DNA from: an uncultured Eudoraea sp.
GTDB taxonomy: Bacteria > Bacteroidota > Bacteroidia > Flavobacteriales > Flavobacteriaceae
Reading direction: 5' to 3'
DNA length: 64,000 nt
NCBI GenBank assembly: GCA_947258555.1
Contig: CAMYJF010000004.1
Location: 1-64,000, forward strand
The notes below the pieces were generated by a model that ran no database searches, had not been told where the DNA came from, and worked only from the letters and a program-made list of their open reading frames with translations. Positions 26,621 through 35,016 of this stretch are shown piece by piece (positions within the stretch are counted from its first letter, which is position 1; every line of letters begins with the position of its first letter). The position numbers and the translations under genes were made by a program.

Positions 26621-27880
26621 TTAATTAGAACGCTGAACGATAAAGAGTCCGGAATTAATGTCAGATATGATAATTTTACCGGAATCGAAATATGGGTAAA
26701 CACTCCATACACCACTAAATTGAGCTGCATTATTTACCGGGTAGGTATCAAAGAATCCTGTCTCTGTAATGGTTTGGGATTCTATTCCTGAAATATCTAA
26801 AACGCGCATCCCAGCCGTATAATTAGAAAGGAAATATTCATCCCCCTTGACATACCCATTATGGTCTATAGCAGAAGTAGGGCCCAGATAGGTAGTGTGT
26901 AAAACGGGATTATCCATATCCGTCATATCGAATATCAAAGTCCGCGAATTAAACAAGAAGTCTATCTCATCCAATTCATCCCCTACGATCAGATACTTGT
27001 GATCTTCCGTGAACCAGCCCTGGTGGGTATAAGCCCTGTTGGAATAATTGATCACACTTAGATTTGCAGGGTTTGCCTTATCGCTCACATCAACCACTAC
27101 TACACTCGTTTCATTTGCGCCCACATAGATCTCTTTCCCCACATGTTCGGCATCAGGGCCGTTATATGTAATTACGTTAGCGTCATGGGTGTAACCATTA
27201 ATGGCCAGGCCCCCATCAGCTGCGGGATTAACCGGGTCTTGCACATTGACAAAATGTGCGCCGCCAAAATACGCGTCATCACGTGCAGTACCTACGGCAT
27301 AGGCATAGCCGCTATCTTCATTGATAACAATATTATGGGCATTCCCAAATCCCGTAAAATTTGCATCGGCACTAAAGACAATGGGCGGACTTGCCACATC
27401 GCGCAATTGGGTTAGATCAAATACCTGCATCCCATGACCTCCGGCCTCAGCTACTACAAAGGCATGATCATTATACACCTTGATATCACGCCAGGCACTG
27501 GAGGTAGTTGCCGTAGGAAGCCTCCCCACATAGACTAGATTCTCAGTATCTGAGATATCCACAAAAGCTGTCCCGTTATCAAGCCCGATAAGCGCGTATT
27601 CCTTCGAGGTCATAGGATCGGTCCAACCCCAAATATCATTGGCAGATTGAGATCCAAATTCATTTAAGGAAATGCGGCCTAATAGATCATAGCCATCGCA
27701 AGCATATATTCCAGCCATTCCATTTTCACATGCCTGGAAACCAGTCTCACCGGTATTATTGTTGTTGTTGTTATTATTGGAGTTGTTGTCTCCCGGATCT
27801 ATCATGACATCCGGTCCATCATCCTTCGAACAGGAAAAACATAGTAATGCACATGCAAGTAGGAGCAAAATACGATTCAT
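26621..27880 (-). CDS. Choice-of-anchor B family lipoprotein (LVIVD-type propeller)
   Basis: 419 residues with a lipobox (ALLCFSCSKDD, cysteine about residue 17) and a low-complexity Asn linker (eight Asn after a short NNS, then TGETG). The following domain has repeats such as GLDNGTAFVDISDTENLVYVGRL, GMQVFDLTQLRDV and GMRVLDISGIESQ, typical of LVIVD repeat propellers in the choice-of-anchor B family. Such proteins are cell-surface or secreted in Bacteroidota; biochemical role unknown. It diverges from thiL. Confidence 0.87.
   Translation of the reverse strand: MNRILLLLACALLCFSCSKDDGPDVMIDPGDNNSNNNNNNNNTGETGFQACENGMAGIYACDGYDLLGRISLNEFGSQSANDIWGWTDPMTSKEYALIGLDNGTAFVDISDTENLVYVGRLPTATTSSAWRDIKVYNDHAFVVAEAGGHGMQVFDLTQLRDVASPPIVFSADANFTGFGNAHNIVINEDSGYAYAVGTARDDAYFGGAHFVNVQDPVNPAADGGLAINGYTHDANVITYNGPDAEHVGKEIYVGANETSVVVVDVSDKANPANLSVINYSNRAYTHQGWFTEDHKYLIVGDELDEIDFLFNSRTLIFDMTDMDNPVLHTTYLGPTSAIDHNGYVKGDEYFLSNYTAGMRVLDISGIESQTITETGFFDTYPVNNAAQFSGVWSVYPYFDSGKIIISDINSGLFIVQRSN
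27755..27778. repeat. Trinucleotide microsatellite coding for poly-Asn
   Basis: Eight consecutive AAT/AAC codons on the minus strand, with two more Asn codons just beyond one Ser codon. Changes in repeat number would alter linker length without breaking the frame. Confidence 0.9.
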
Positions 27881-27930
27881 AGCAAGAATTTTACATTGGA
27901 CTCACTAGTAAAGATACGGTTTATCCTGCT

Positions 27931-27938
27931 TATTTTTG
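27931..27938 (+). promoter_or_regulatory. Putative -7 element of thiL, leaderless configuration
   Basis: TATTTTTG matches TAnnTTTG exactly and ends 4 nt before the thiL ATG, so the mRNA would begin at or next to the start codon. No TPP riboswitch fits in the 62-nt gap. Confidence 0.5.
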
Positions 27939-27942
27939 TTTT

Positions 27943-28983
27943 ATGCTCGAAGACAAAACACCTCAAAGAACACCCTTAGAAGAACTTGGAGAATTCGGTC
28001 TGATCAAACATTTAACCCATTCTTTCGATCTCAGCCATGAAAGTTCCAAACTAGGCATCGGAGACGATGCTGCGATCATTGGCAGCAGAGATCCCATAGT
28101 TATCACGACGGATATGCTGGTGGAAGGAGTACACTTTGATCTCTCCTATATGCCGTTGAAACATCTTGGATACAAGGCCGTGATAGTCAATCTATCTGAT
28201 ATTTATGCCATGAATGCCCAGCCCAAGCAGATCACTGTATCCTTGGCCGTTTCCAACAGATTCCCTTTAGAAGCGCTTGAAGAACTTTATGAAGGCATTG
28301 GGCAGGCCTGCAAAGTGTACAATATAGATCTCGTTGGAGGCGATACTGTCTCTTCTCAAAAAGGACTCATCATCAGCATCACGGCAATTGGACAGGTAAA
28401 GGAAGATCAAATTGTATACCGCAAGGGTGCAAAAGTGAATGACCTTCTTGTTGTGAGTGGCGATCTAGGGGGCGCCTATATTGGATTACAAGTACTCAGG
28501 CGCGAACAGGAAGTTTTTAAGGCAAACCCAGATCATCAACCCGATCTCGAGCCTTACAGCTATATAGTAGAAAGGCAATTAAAGCCAGAAGCACGGAAAG
28601 ATGTGGTTAGCCTCCTGAAAGAACTGTCTGTTCATCCAACTTCTATGATCGATATAAGTGACGGACTCTCATCTGAGATCCTGCACCTCTGCGAAGAAGG
28701 TAATGTGGGCTGTGAATTGTACGAAGAAAAGATCCCTATAGATCCAACAGTGATACGAGCTTGTGAAGAATTTGATCTCGATCCTACATTGGTTGTCTTG
28801 AGTGGAGGGGAGGATTATGAACTCTTATTCACCATTGATCAAAAGGAATACCCCAATATAAAAGGCAACCCTCATTTAACTGTTGTGGGGCATATAACAG
28901 CCAAGAATGAGGGTGCCAATTTAATTACCAGGAACAATACTAAAATTCCCATCACCGCTCAGGGATGGAATGCATTTTCCTAA
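27943..28983 (+). CDS. thiL: Thiamine-monophosphate kinase
   Basis: 346 residues. AIRS/PurM-like ATP-binding fold with GIGDDAAIIG, TTDMLVEGVHFDLSYMP, DLVGGDTVSSQKG, MIDISDGLSSEI and a C-terminal LSGGEDYELLFTI. It phosphorylates thiamine monophosphate to thiamine pyrophosphate, the last step of the pathway. No other thiamine genes are in the window. The gene converges on the small CxxC protein downstream. Confidence 0.95.
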   Translation: MLEDKTPQRTPLEELGEFGLIKHLTHSFDLSHESSKLGIGDDAAIIGSRDPIVITTDMLVEGVHFDLSYMPLKHLGYKAVIVNLSDIYAMNAQPKQITVSLAVSNRFPLEALEELYEGIGQACKVYNIDLVGGDTVSSQKGLIISITAIGQVKEDQIVYRKGAKVNDLLVVSGDLGGAYIGLQVLRREQEVFKANPDHQPDLEPYSYIVERQLKPEARKDVVSLLKELSVHPTSMIDISDGLSSEILHLCEEGNVGCELYEEKIPIDPTVIRACEEFDLDPTLVVLSGGEDYELLFTIDQKEYPNIKGNPHLTVVGHITAKNEGANLITRNNTKIPITAQGWNAFS

Positions 28984-28989
28984 CTAAGT

Positions 28990-29205
28990 TTATGCCACTT
29001 GATGTGTCGCTTTCCTTTTATTATAAAGGTCTTCGAGCGTACTGTTGATCTCCTTGTTTTCAGGAGTTAAAAGTGAAAGATTGCCATTAACATCTGTAGT
29101 GACTTCTCTACTACAGTGAGCGCAACTGTACTCTTTGATGTGCTTGGTAACATTTTTGGTCACGATGTAGTGATGACCCAGAATGGAACAAATAAACTTC
29201 TTCAT
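28990..29205 (-). CDS. Small protein with a CxxC zinc-ribbon-like motif
   Basis: 71 residues, beginning MKKFICSILGHHYIVTKNV, with a YSCAHCSREVTTD segment. The arrangement of Cys6, His11-12 and CAHC resembles small DUF1660-like metal-binding proteins (MK.ICxxxGHxx...CxxC), so a single metal site is plausible. No signal peptide or membrane segment. It sits alone between thiL and brnQ, divergent from the latter. Function unknown. Confidence 0.7.
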   Translation of the reverse strand: MKKFICSILGHHYIVTKNVTKHIKEYSCAHCSREVTTDVNGNLSLLTPENKEINSTLEDLYNKRKATHQVA

Positions 29206-29451
29206 CTTGTAGGTTTAGCTTTTTGCAAGATTCGGTTTGGGGAACCTAAGCTTGGGGTTACAATTTGTTTAATTAATAATGATCAAATCGTTAGCGTTAC
29301 AGTAAAAAACGACTACTACTCGTGATTTATTGGGTGAACAGTGCATTTTTCCACCATATTTTCGATAAAGCTCACTCCTTTCGATAAAAAGCAGGAATTA
29401 GTCGACCAACTACCCGAAATTTATCGTTCCCCTGTTTCTTATTATTTCGTT

Positions 29452-29459
29452 TTACTTTG
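29452..29459 (+). promoter_or_regulatory. Putative -7 element of brnQ, leaderless configuration
   Basis: TTACTTTG has one mismatch to TAnnTTTG and ends 4 nt before the GTG start at 29464. The same 4-nt spacing is found at thiL and the DUF1460 gene, which supports the GTG as start. Confidence 0.35.
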
Positions 29460-29463
29460 TAAT

Positions 29464-30744
29464 GTGAAGTTTTCAAGAGATACACTAATTACCGCCCTAG
29501 CTTTATTTTCCCTCTTTTTTGGAGCAGGCAATCTGATCCTTCCTCCACTGCTGGGGTTTCAATCGGGATCCTTATGGTGGATCGTAACCCTGGGATTTTG
29601 TCTGTCCGCAGTACTGATCCCAATTTGGGGGATCCTTGCCCACGCACGGCTTCAAGGCACCATGTATGATTTTGCCAAAAAGGTATCACCCACTTTCAGT
29701 ATTATTTACTGCACCCTTATCTATATCATCTCCGTTTCTCTCCCTTCTCCTAGAACAGCATCTGTAACACATGAAATGGCAATAGCTCCATTCTCAGATA
29801 GCCCCTCCTGGGTTACCGCATCTATATACTTTGTGATTGTCTTCATATTTGTTATGAACAGGTCTAAGATCGTGAGTATCATAGGGAAATGGCTTACACC
29901 AGCGATCTTATTGATCCTCCTGGCTATAATTGGAATAACCTTATTCATTCCAAACCTGGAAATGGCCATATCAGATATGCCTAACCCTTTTTCCGTAGGT
30001 CTCTTGGAAGGGTATCAAACCTTTGACGCTATAGGGGCTGTTGTTGTCGGAGGGGTGATCATTATTTCCATCAACCTGAATAATCCTAATGCAAGCTACA
30101 AGGACAAACGTCGGCAGATCGCACAAGCAGGCTGGTTAGCAGGCTTTGCACTCTTCCTTGTCTATGCCGGTCTTATTGTAACCGGGGCATTATGGCAAGG
30201 TGGTTTTGAGGCAGATATTAGCAGAACCAGGCTTCTTACCAGCATTGGAAGTGCCACTTTAGGAGCCACTACTAATATATTTTTGAGTTTGCTCATTGCA
30301 CTTGCTTGTTTTACCACAGCAGTGGGAATCATAACGGGTGCTTCGGATTTTGCTAAACATAAATTCAACAATTCCCAGAGAGCATATACGATCACAGCAT
30401 TAGTCAGTAGTATTCTTGGAATACTTATGGGACAATTTAATGTGGGCTATATAATATTGGTTGCGCTCCCTGTGCTTTTGCTCATTTATCCGGCAACGAT
30501 CGCTTTGATCATCCTAAATAATTTACCTGAAAGATTGGCAAGCGCCAGAATCTTTAAATGGGTGATCGGTTTTACCCTCTTAATGAGCATTCCCGATTTT
30601 CTGGGAAGTGTGGGATATCCGGGACTTAAATCTTTTCTTCTTCCCTTAGTGCCCTTTATGGAACAAAGTATGGGTTGGGTGATTCCCGCCTTGCTGGGCT
30701 TTGGGATAGGGTATCTGCTGGAAAGGCGATCAGCTGTTCATTAA
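29464..30744 (+). CDS. brnQ: Branched-chain amino acid:cation symporter BrnQ
   Basis: 426 residues when started at GTG 29464. The frame is open for 41 more codons upstream, but the family starts directly before the DTLITALALFSLFFGAGNLILPP segment, so the upstream part is probably not translated. About twelve membrane helices; further family segments are GLLEGYQTFDAIGAVVVGGVII and the ALACFTTAVGIITGASDF helix. It imports leucine, isoleucine and valine with Na+ or H+. It converges with the aminopeptidase P gene, overlapping it by 15 nt at the 3' ends. Confidence 0.9.
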   Translation: MKFSRDTLITALALFSLFFGAGNLILPPLLGFQSGSLWWIVTLGFCLSAVLIPIWGILAHARLQGTMYDFAKKVSPTFSIIYCTLIYIISVSLPSPRTASVTHEMAIAPFSDSPSWVTASIYFVIVFIFVMNRSKIVSIIGKWLTPAILLILLAIIGITLFIPNLEMAISDMPNPFSVGLLEGYQTFDAIGAVVVGGVIIISINLNNPNASYKDKRRQIAQAGWLAGFALFLVYAGLIVTGALWQGGFEADISRTRLLTSIGSATLGATTNIFLSLLIALACFTTAVGIITGASDFAKHKFNNSQRAYTITALVSSILGILMGQFNVGYIILVALPVLLLIYPATIALIILNNLPERLASARIFKWVIGFTLLMSIPDFLGSVGYPGLKSFLLPLVPFMEQSMGWVIPALLGFGIGYLLERRSAVH

Positions 30745-32022
30745 GGATTCTATTTCTTCCGCATCTATTGGTATTCCCGACATCAGATTTATGGGATTTC
30801 CTTTTACCTGAATGACTACATCATCTTCCAAACGTATTCCCATTTTTTCATCCGGAATATAAATCCCGGGTTCTACCGTAAACACCATATTGGCTTTCAT
30901 TGGCATTTTGAGTGCGCCATAGTCATGGGTGTCTAATCCTATATGATGACTGGTTCCATGCATGAAGTATTTCTTATATGCCGGCCAATCTTTATCCTCT
31001 TTTTGTATATCGGCTTTATCTAACAATCCCAGGCCAAGCAATTCTGATGTCATTACCTTCCCTACTTCTTTGTGGTATTCTTTCCAGATCGTGCCGGGAA
31101 CCAGCATGTTAGTCGCTTCATTCTTTACTCTCAGTACAGCCTCATACACCTCTTTCTGTCTTTTTGTGAAACGGCCATTTACCGGTATAGTTCTGGTCAT
31201 ATCGCTGGAATAATTGGCATAGGATGCACCCACATCCATTAGCAAAAGATCCCCATCCTTACATTGATTGATGTTTTCTATATAATGAAGGACATTAGCA
31301 TTTTGGCCTGATGCAATAATTGGGGTGTACGCAAATCCATCTGAACGATTGCGAATAAATTCATGAAGATATTCTGCTTCAATCTCATATTCCCAAACTT
31401 CTGGAGCAACAAAACCTAATACTCGGCGGAAGCCTTTCTCAGTGATCGAACAAGCCTTTTGGATCAAATCGATCTCTTCCTGTTCTTTTACTCCTCGAAT
31501 CTCTTGTAGAATAGGATTGCTTTTGGCCCATTGATGTGCGGGGAAATCCTTTTTGCACCGTTGAATAAAACGGTCTTCCCGGGTTTGTGTCTCTACCGCC
31601 TGGCGATAATGTTCATTCGTATTAAAATATATGGTGTCTGCTTCTGTCATAAGATCAAAGAAGATCTTATCAAAGTCTGAAAGCCAATGAACGGTCTGGA
31701 TACCCGAAACTTTTGTCGCGGCCTGCTTTGTTAACTTTTCTCCTTCCCAGACAGCGATATGTTCATTCGTCTCTCGAACAAATGCCACTTCGCGGTATTT
31801 CGGATCGCTCGCCTCAGGAAAAAGTAAAATAATCGATTCTTCCTGGTCAATCCCGCTTAAGTAAAAGATATCCCGGTGTTGTTGAAAAGGGATGGTGCTG
31901 TCTGCACTGATGGGATAGATGTCATTGGAATTAAAAACAGCAATACTTCTTGACTTCATTTGAGCTGTAAACTTCTTCCGATTCTTAATGAACAAGGTGT
32001 TGGGAATGAGATCGTATTTCAT
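30730..32022 (-). CDS. pepP: Aminopeptidase P family protein (Xaa-Pro aminopeptidase)
   Basis: 430 residues from the ATG at 32022. An N-terminal creatinase-like domain is followed by the pita-bread M24 domain with all metal ligands visible: Asp in LLMDVGASYANYSSDMTR (two Asp), His in HGTSHHIGLDTHD, Glu in VFTVEPGIY and Glu in GIRLEDDVVI. It removes N-terminal residues preceding proline, normally with Mn2+. No signal peptide. It has a textbook promoter on the minus strand about 17-47 nt upstream. Confidence 0.94.
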   Translation of the reverse strand: MKYDLIPNTLFIKNRKKFTAQMKSRSIAVFNSNDIYPISADSTIPFQQHRDIFYLSGIDQEESIILLFPEASDPKYREVAFVRETNEHIAVWEGEKLTKQAATKVSGIQTVHWLSDFDKIFFDLMTEADTIYFNTNEHYRQAVETQTREDRFIQRCKKDFPAHQWAKSNPILQEIRGVKEQEEIDLIQKACSITEKGFRRVLGFVAPEVWEYEIEAEYLHEFIRNRSDGFAYTPIIASGQNANVLHYIENINQCKDGDLLLMDVGASYANYSSDMTRTIPVNGRFTKRQKEVYEAVLRVKNEATNMLVPGTIWKEYHKEVGKVMTSELLGLGLLDKADIQKEDKDWPAYKKYFMHGTSHHIGLDTHDYGALKMPMKANMVFTVEPGIYIPDEKMGIRLEDDVVIQVKGNPINLMSGIPIDAEEIESLMNS

Positions 32023-32038
32023 CAAAGTTGATTTTTTT

Positions 32039-32069
32039 CAAATGTACATATTCAATTATGGCCAACAAA
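32039..32069 (-). promoter_or_regulatory. Promoter of the aminopeptidase P gene
   Basis: Minus-strand TTTG (32066-32069) as -33, a 19-bp spacer, and TACATTTG (32039-32046) as -7: an exact fit to the Bacteroidota consensus. The leader would be about 13 nt. The -33 element overlaps the U-run of the hairpin at 32072-32090. Confidence 0.65.
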
Positions 32070-32090
32070 AAAGGAGGCCAATGGCTTCCT
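32066..32090 (-). terminator. Terminator-like hairpin abutting the pepP promoter
   Basis: AGGAGGCC (32072-32079) pairs with GGCTTCCT (32083-32090) with one imperfect pair, followed on the minus strand by TTTTTTG. It could stop minus-strand transcription entering from the Asp-box gene and insulate the pepP promoter. Confidence 0.45.
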
Positions 32091-32157
32091 AGATCATCAT
32101 TGTTTCGTGTTGCGCAGGCAAATCGCTATTTTCATCCTCCAATTAAACCACTATACA

Positions 32158-35007
32158 ATGAAAAATGTACTCCTTTCCCTTCTTCTTTTAGCTGGGTTCA
32201 ACTTAGTCGCACAACCGAATGCCAGTGCTGCTGATGAGGTGATCCAGGCATTGGAATTAAAAACAGCTGCCGCAAATTCTTCCCTGATAAAAAATCTAAA
32301 ATTCACGAATATTGGTCCGACCGTGATGAGCGGAAGGGTGACGGATATTGATGCCAATCCGGCCAGGCCGCATGAATTTTATGTCGCCTATGCCTCAGGG
32401 GGCCTTTGGTATACGAAGAACAATGGAGCATCCTTTGAGCCTGTCCTGGACAATTCAGCAACCCAGAATGTCGGAGATATTGCTGTAGACTGGAAAAACG
32501 GAACCCTATGGGTAGGAACAGGCGAAAACAATTCTTCTCGTTCATCATATGCCGGGATTGGACTGTTAAAGTCTACTGATAGAGGAAAAACATGGACGCA
32601 TGTGGGGTTATCCGATTCTCATCACATTGGTCGGATCCTGATCAATCCAAACAATCCGGATGAAGTTGTTGTAGGTGTAACCGGACATTTATATTCCCCG
32701 AATGAAGAACGTGGTATATACAAGACGGTTGATGGTGGGAATAGTTGGCGAAAGACTTTGTTCATTTCTGAAAATACAGGGATTATCGATGTAGCCAGAG
32801 CCCCGGGAAATTTCAGTGTGATGTACGCTGCTGCCTGGCAAAAAGATCGTAAGGCGTGGAATTTTACTGGAAATGGGAGCGAATCCGGCATATATAAAAG
32901 TACAGACGCAGGAGATTCATGGGAATTGGTCTCTACCCAAGGAAGTGGCTTTCCAACAGGAGATGGAGTAGGCCGGATAGGCTTTGCTGTCTACGATGAA
33001 AATATAGTATATGTTGTGCACGACAATCAATTCAGGCGAGAAGAAAAAGATGAGCCTGCACCTCCCCAGGCAGGGCTTGGCAAAGATGATTTCAAAGAGA
33101 TGGCCACTGCTGATTTCCTAAAACTGGATGATAAAAAACTACAAACATTCCTTAATCGAAATCGTTTTCCAAAGAAGTACACAGCTGAAAAGGTAAAATC
33201 TATGGTGCGATCCCAGGCTATTATGCCAGATGCCCTGGCTAAGTATCTCGAAAATGCTAATTCCCTCTTGTTCGACACTCCTGTAATTGGTGCCGAAGTA
33301 TATAAAAGTACGGACGGCGGCACTAGCTGGAAAAAAACACATGAGAACTATATTGATGATCTCTATTACAGCTACGGATATTATTTTGGACAGATCAATG
33401 CAGATCCAAACAACCAGGACAAGATCTACCTGGGTGGGGTGCCTTTGATCAAATCGGATGATGGCGGAAAGACCTTTACTTCTATCAATGGGGACAATGT
33501 TCATGCAGATCATCATTCTCTTTGGATCAACCCGGCCATGTCCGGACACCTGATCAATGGAAATGACGGGGGGATCAATATCTCATACGATGATGGCGCG
33601 AATTGGTCTAAACACAATTCTCCTTCAGTGGGTCAGTTTTATGATATTCATGTTGATAATGAAGAACCCTATAACGTCTATGGCGGACTTCAGGACAATG
33701 GTGTTTGGAAAGGCCCGCATGATGCCGAAGAGTCGAGTGATTGGCATGGTACCGGAAAATACCCGTGGTTACGAATAATGGGAGGAGACGGGATGCAGAC
33801 CCAGGTAGATTCAAGGAATGCCAATATTGTGTATACCGGTTTTCAATTTGGGAATTATTTTCGTTTAGACCTTTCGACTAAATCCAATACGCGTATACAA
33901 CCTAAACACGACCTGGGTGAAAATCCATATCGTTTTAATTGGCAATCTCCCATTCTGTTATCTCCGCATAACCAGGACATCTTATATTTTGGCAGTAATC
34001 ATTTGCACCGCTCTTTAAACAAAGGAGACGAGTGGGAAACCATTTCACCGGACCTTACCCATGGCAGTAAAAAAGGCAATGTGGCTTACGGGACGCTTAC
34101 GACGATCTCAGAATCTGAATTTGCTTTTGGCTTGCTCTATGTCGGCACAGATGATGGTCGCATCCAGCTAAGTAATAATGCAGGAGGGTCTTGGGAAGAT
34201 ATATCAACAAACTTACCTCAAGACATGTGGGTAAGCCGGGTGCAGGCTTCTACACATAAAAAAGAACGGGTATATGCCACGTTAAACGGATATCGATGGG
34301 ACGATTTTTCACCATATGTATATAGGAGTGATGATTACGGAAAGACATGGGTTGATATTGGCAATGAGCTCCCGATGTCTCCGGTAAATGCCTTTGCTGA
34401 AGATCCGCATAATCAAGACCTCTTGTTTGTCGGCACAGATAACGGGCTCTATGCAAGTTTTGACCGTGGAGCAAGTTGGCATTTGTTTCAAAATGGAATT
34501 CCGGAAGTAGCCATCCATGACTTGGTTATTCAACCCGAAGCAAAACATCTATTAGTAGGTACTCACGGACGTAGTATTTACATGGCAGATATTGCTAAAC
34601 TGGAAAAAATGAGTCCCGAGGTTTTTACAAAACCACTATATGTATTTGACGTAGAGAACATTAAACATTCAACCCGTTGGGGAAATACGTTTTGGTCTTG
34701 GGGGGATCCGAGTACACCAGGATTAGATGTCACTTTTTATTCTAAAGACGGAGGTGCGCATGAATTCCAGGTTAAGACAGCAGATGGAGTGGTTGTAAGT
34801 GAAACGGAAATGAATGCCGACAAAGGAATAAACATCATTTCCTATGATGTTGCTTTTTCTAAGGCAGGTAAAATGGCGTACCGTAAGAAAGTTAAAAAAG
34901 AGATGAAAGCCGCATCAAATGGGAAGACCTATTTGCCTAAGGGCGATTATACCATTGTTATCTCAGGCAAAAATGTAGAAGAGTCACTTGAGTTCAGTAT
35001 CGAATAA
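32158..35007 (+). CDS. Secreted Asp-box (VPS10/sortilin-like) beta-propeller protein, copy 3
   Basis: 949 residues from the ATG at 32158, chosen because a signal peptide (about residues 1-19, LAGFNLVAQ end) begins there; upstream in-frame sequence lacks sense. About eleven Asp boxes ([36 protein letters not shown] and others). It is distantly related to the tandem pair at 1968-8269. Unlike them it has an insertion of roughly 75 mostly helical, charged residues between blades (around 33030-33290) and a shorter C-terminal region. No recognisable type IX sorting domain. Function unknown. Confidence 0.88.
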   Translation: MKNVLLSLLLLAGFNLVAQPNASAADEVIQALELKTAAANSSLIKNLKFTNIGPTVMSGRVTDIDANPARPHEFYVAYASGGLWYTKNNGASFEPVLDNSATQNVGDIAVDWKNGTLWVGTGENNSSRSSYAGIGLLKSTDRGKTWTHVGLSDSHHIGRILINPNNPDEVVVGVTGHLYSPNEERGIYKTVDGGNSWRKTLFISENTGIIDVARAPGNFSVMYAAAWQKDRKAWNFTGNGSESGIYKSTDAGDSWELVSTQGSGFPTGDGVGRIGFAVYDENIVYVVHDNQFRREEKDEPAPPQAGLGKDDFKEMATADFLKLDDKKLQTFLNRNRFPKKYTAEKVKSMVRSQAIMPDALAKYLENANSLLFDTPVIGAEVYKSTDGGTSWKKTHENYIDDLYYSYGYYFGQINADPNNQDKIYLGGVPLIKSDDGGKTFTSINGDNVHADHHSLWINPAMSGHLINGNDGGINISYDDGANWSKHNSPSVGQFYDIHVDNEEPYNVYGGLQDNGVWKGPHDAEESSDWHGTGKYPWLRIMGGDGMQTQVDSRNANIVYTGFQFGNYFRLDLSTKSNTRIQPKHDLGENPYRFNWQSPILLSPHNQDILYFGSNHLHRSLNKGDEWETISPDLTHGSKKGNVAYGTLTTISESEFAFGLLYVGTDDGRIQLSNNAGGSWEDISTNLPQDMWVSRVQASTHKKERVYATLNGYRWDDFSPYVYRSDDYGKTWVDIGNELPMSPVNAFAEDPHNQDLLFVGTDNGLYASFDRGASWHLFQNGIPEVAIHDLVIQPEAKHLLVGTHGRSIYMADIAKLEKMSPEVFTKPLYVFDVENIKHSTRWGNTFWSWGDPSTPGLDVTFYSKDGGAHEFQVKTADGVVVSETEMNADKGINIISYDVAFSKAGKMAYRKKVKKEMKAASNGKTYLPKGDYTIVISGKNVEESLEFSIE

Positions 35008-35016
35008 AGAAGATGC

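Noticed and set aside
27881-27942. TPP riboswitch upstream of thiL
   Set aside because: The gap is only 62 nt, lacks the THI-box core, and has a -7 element right before the ATG.
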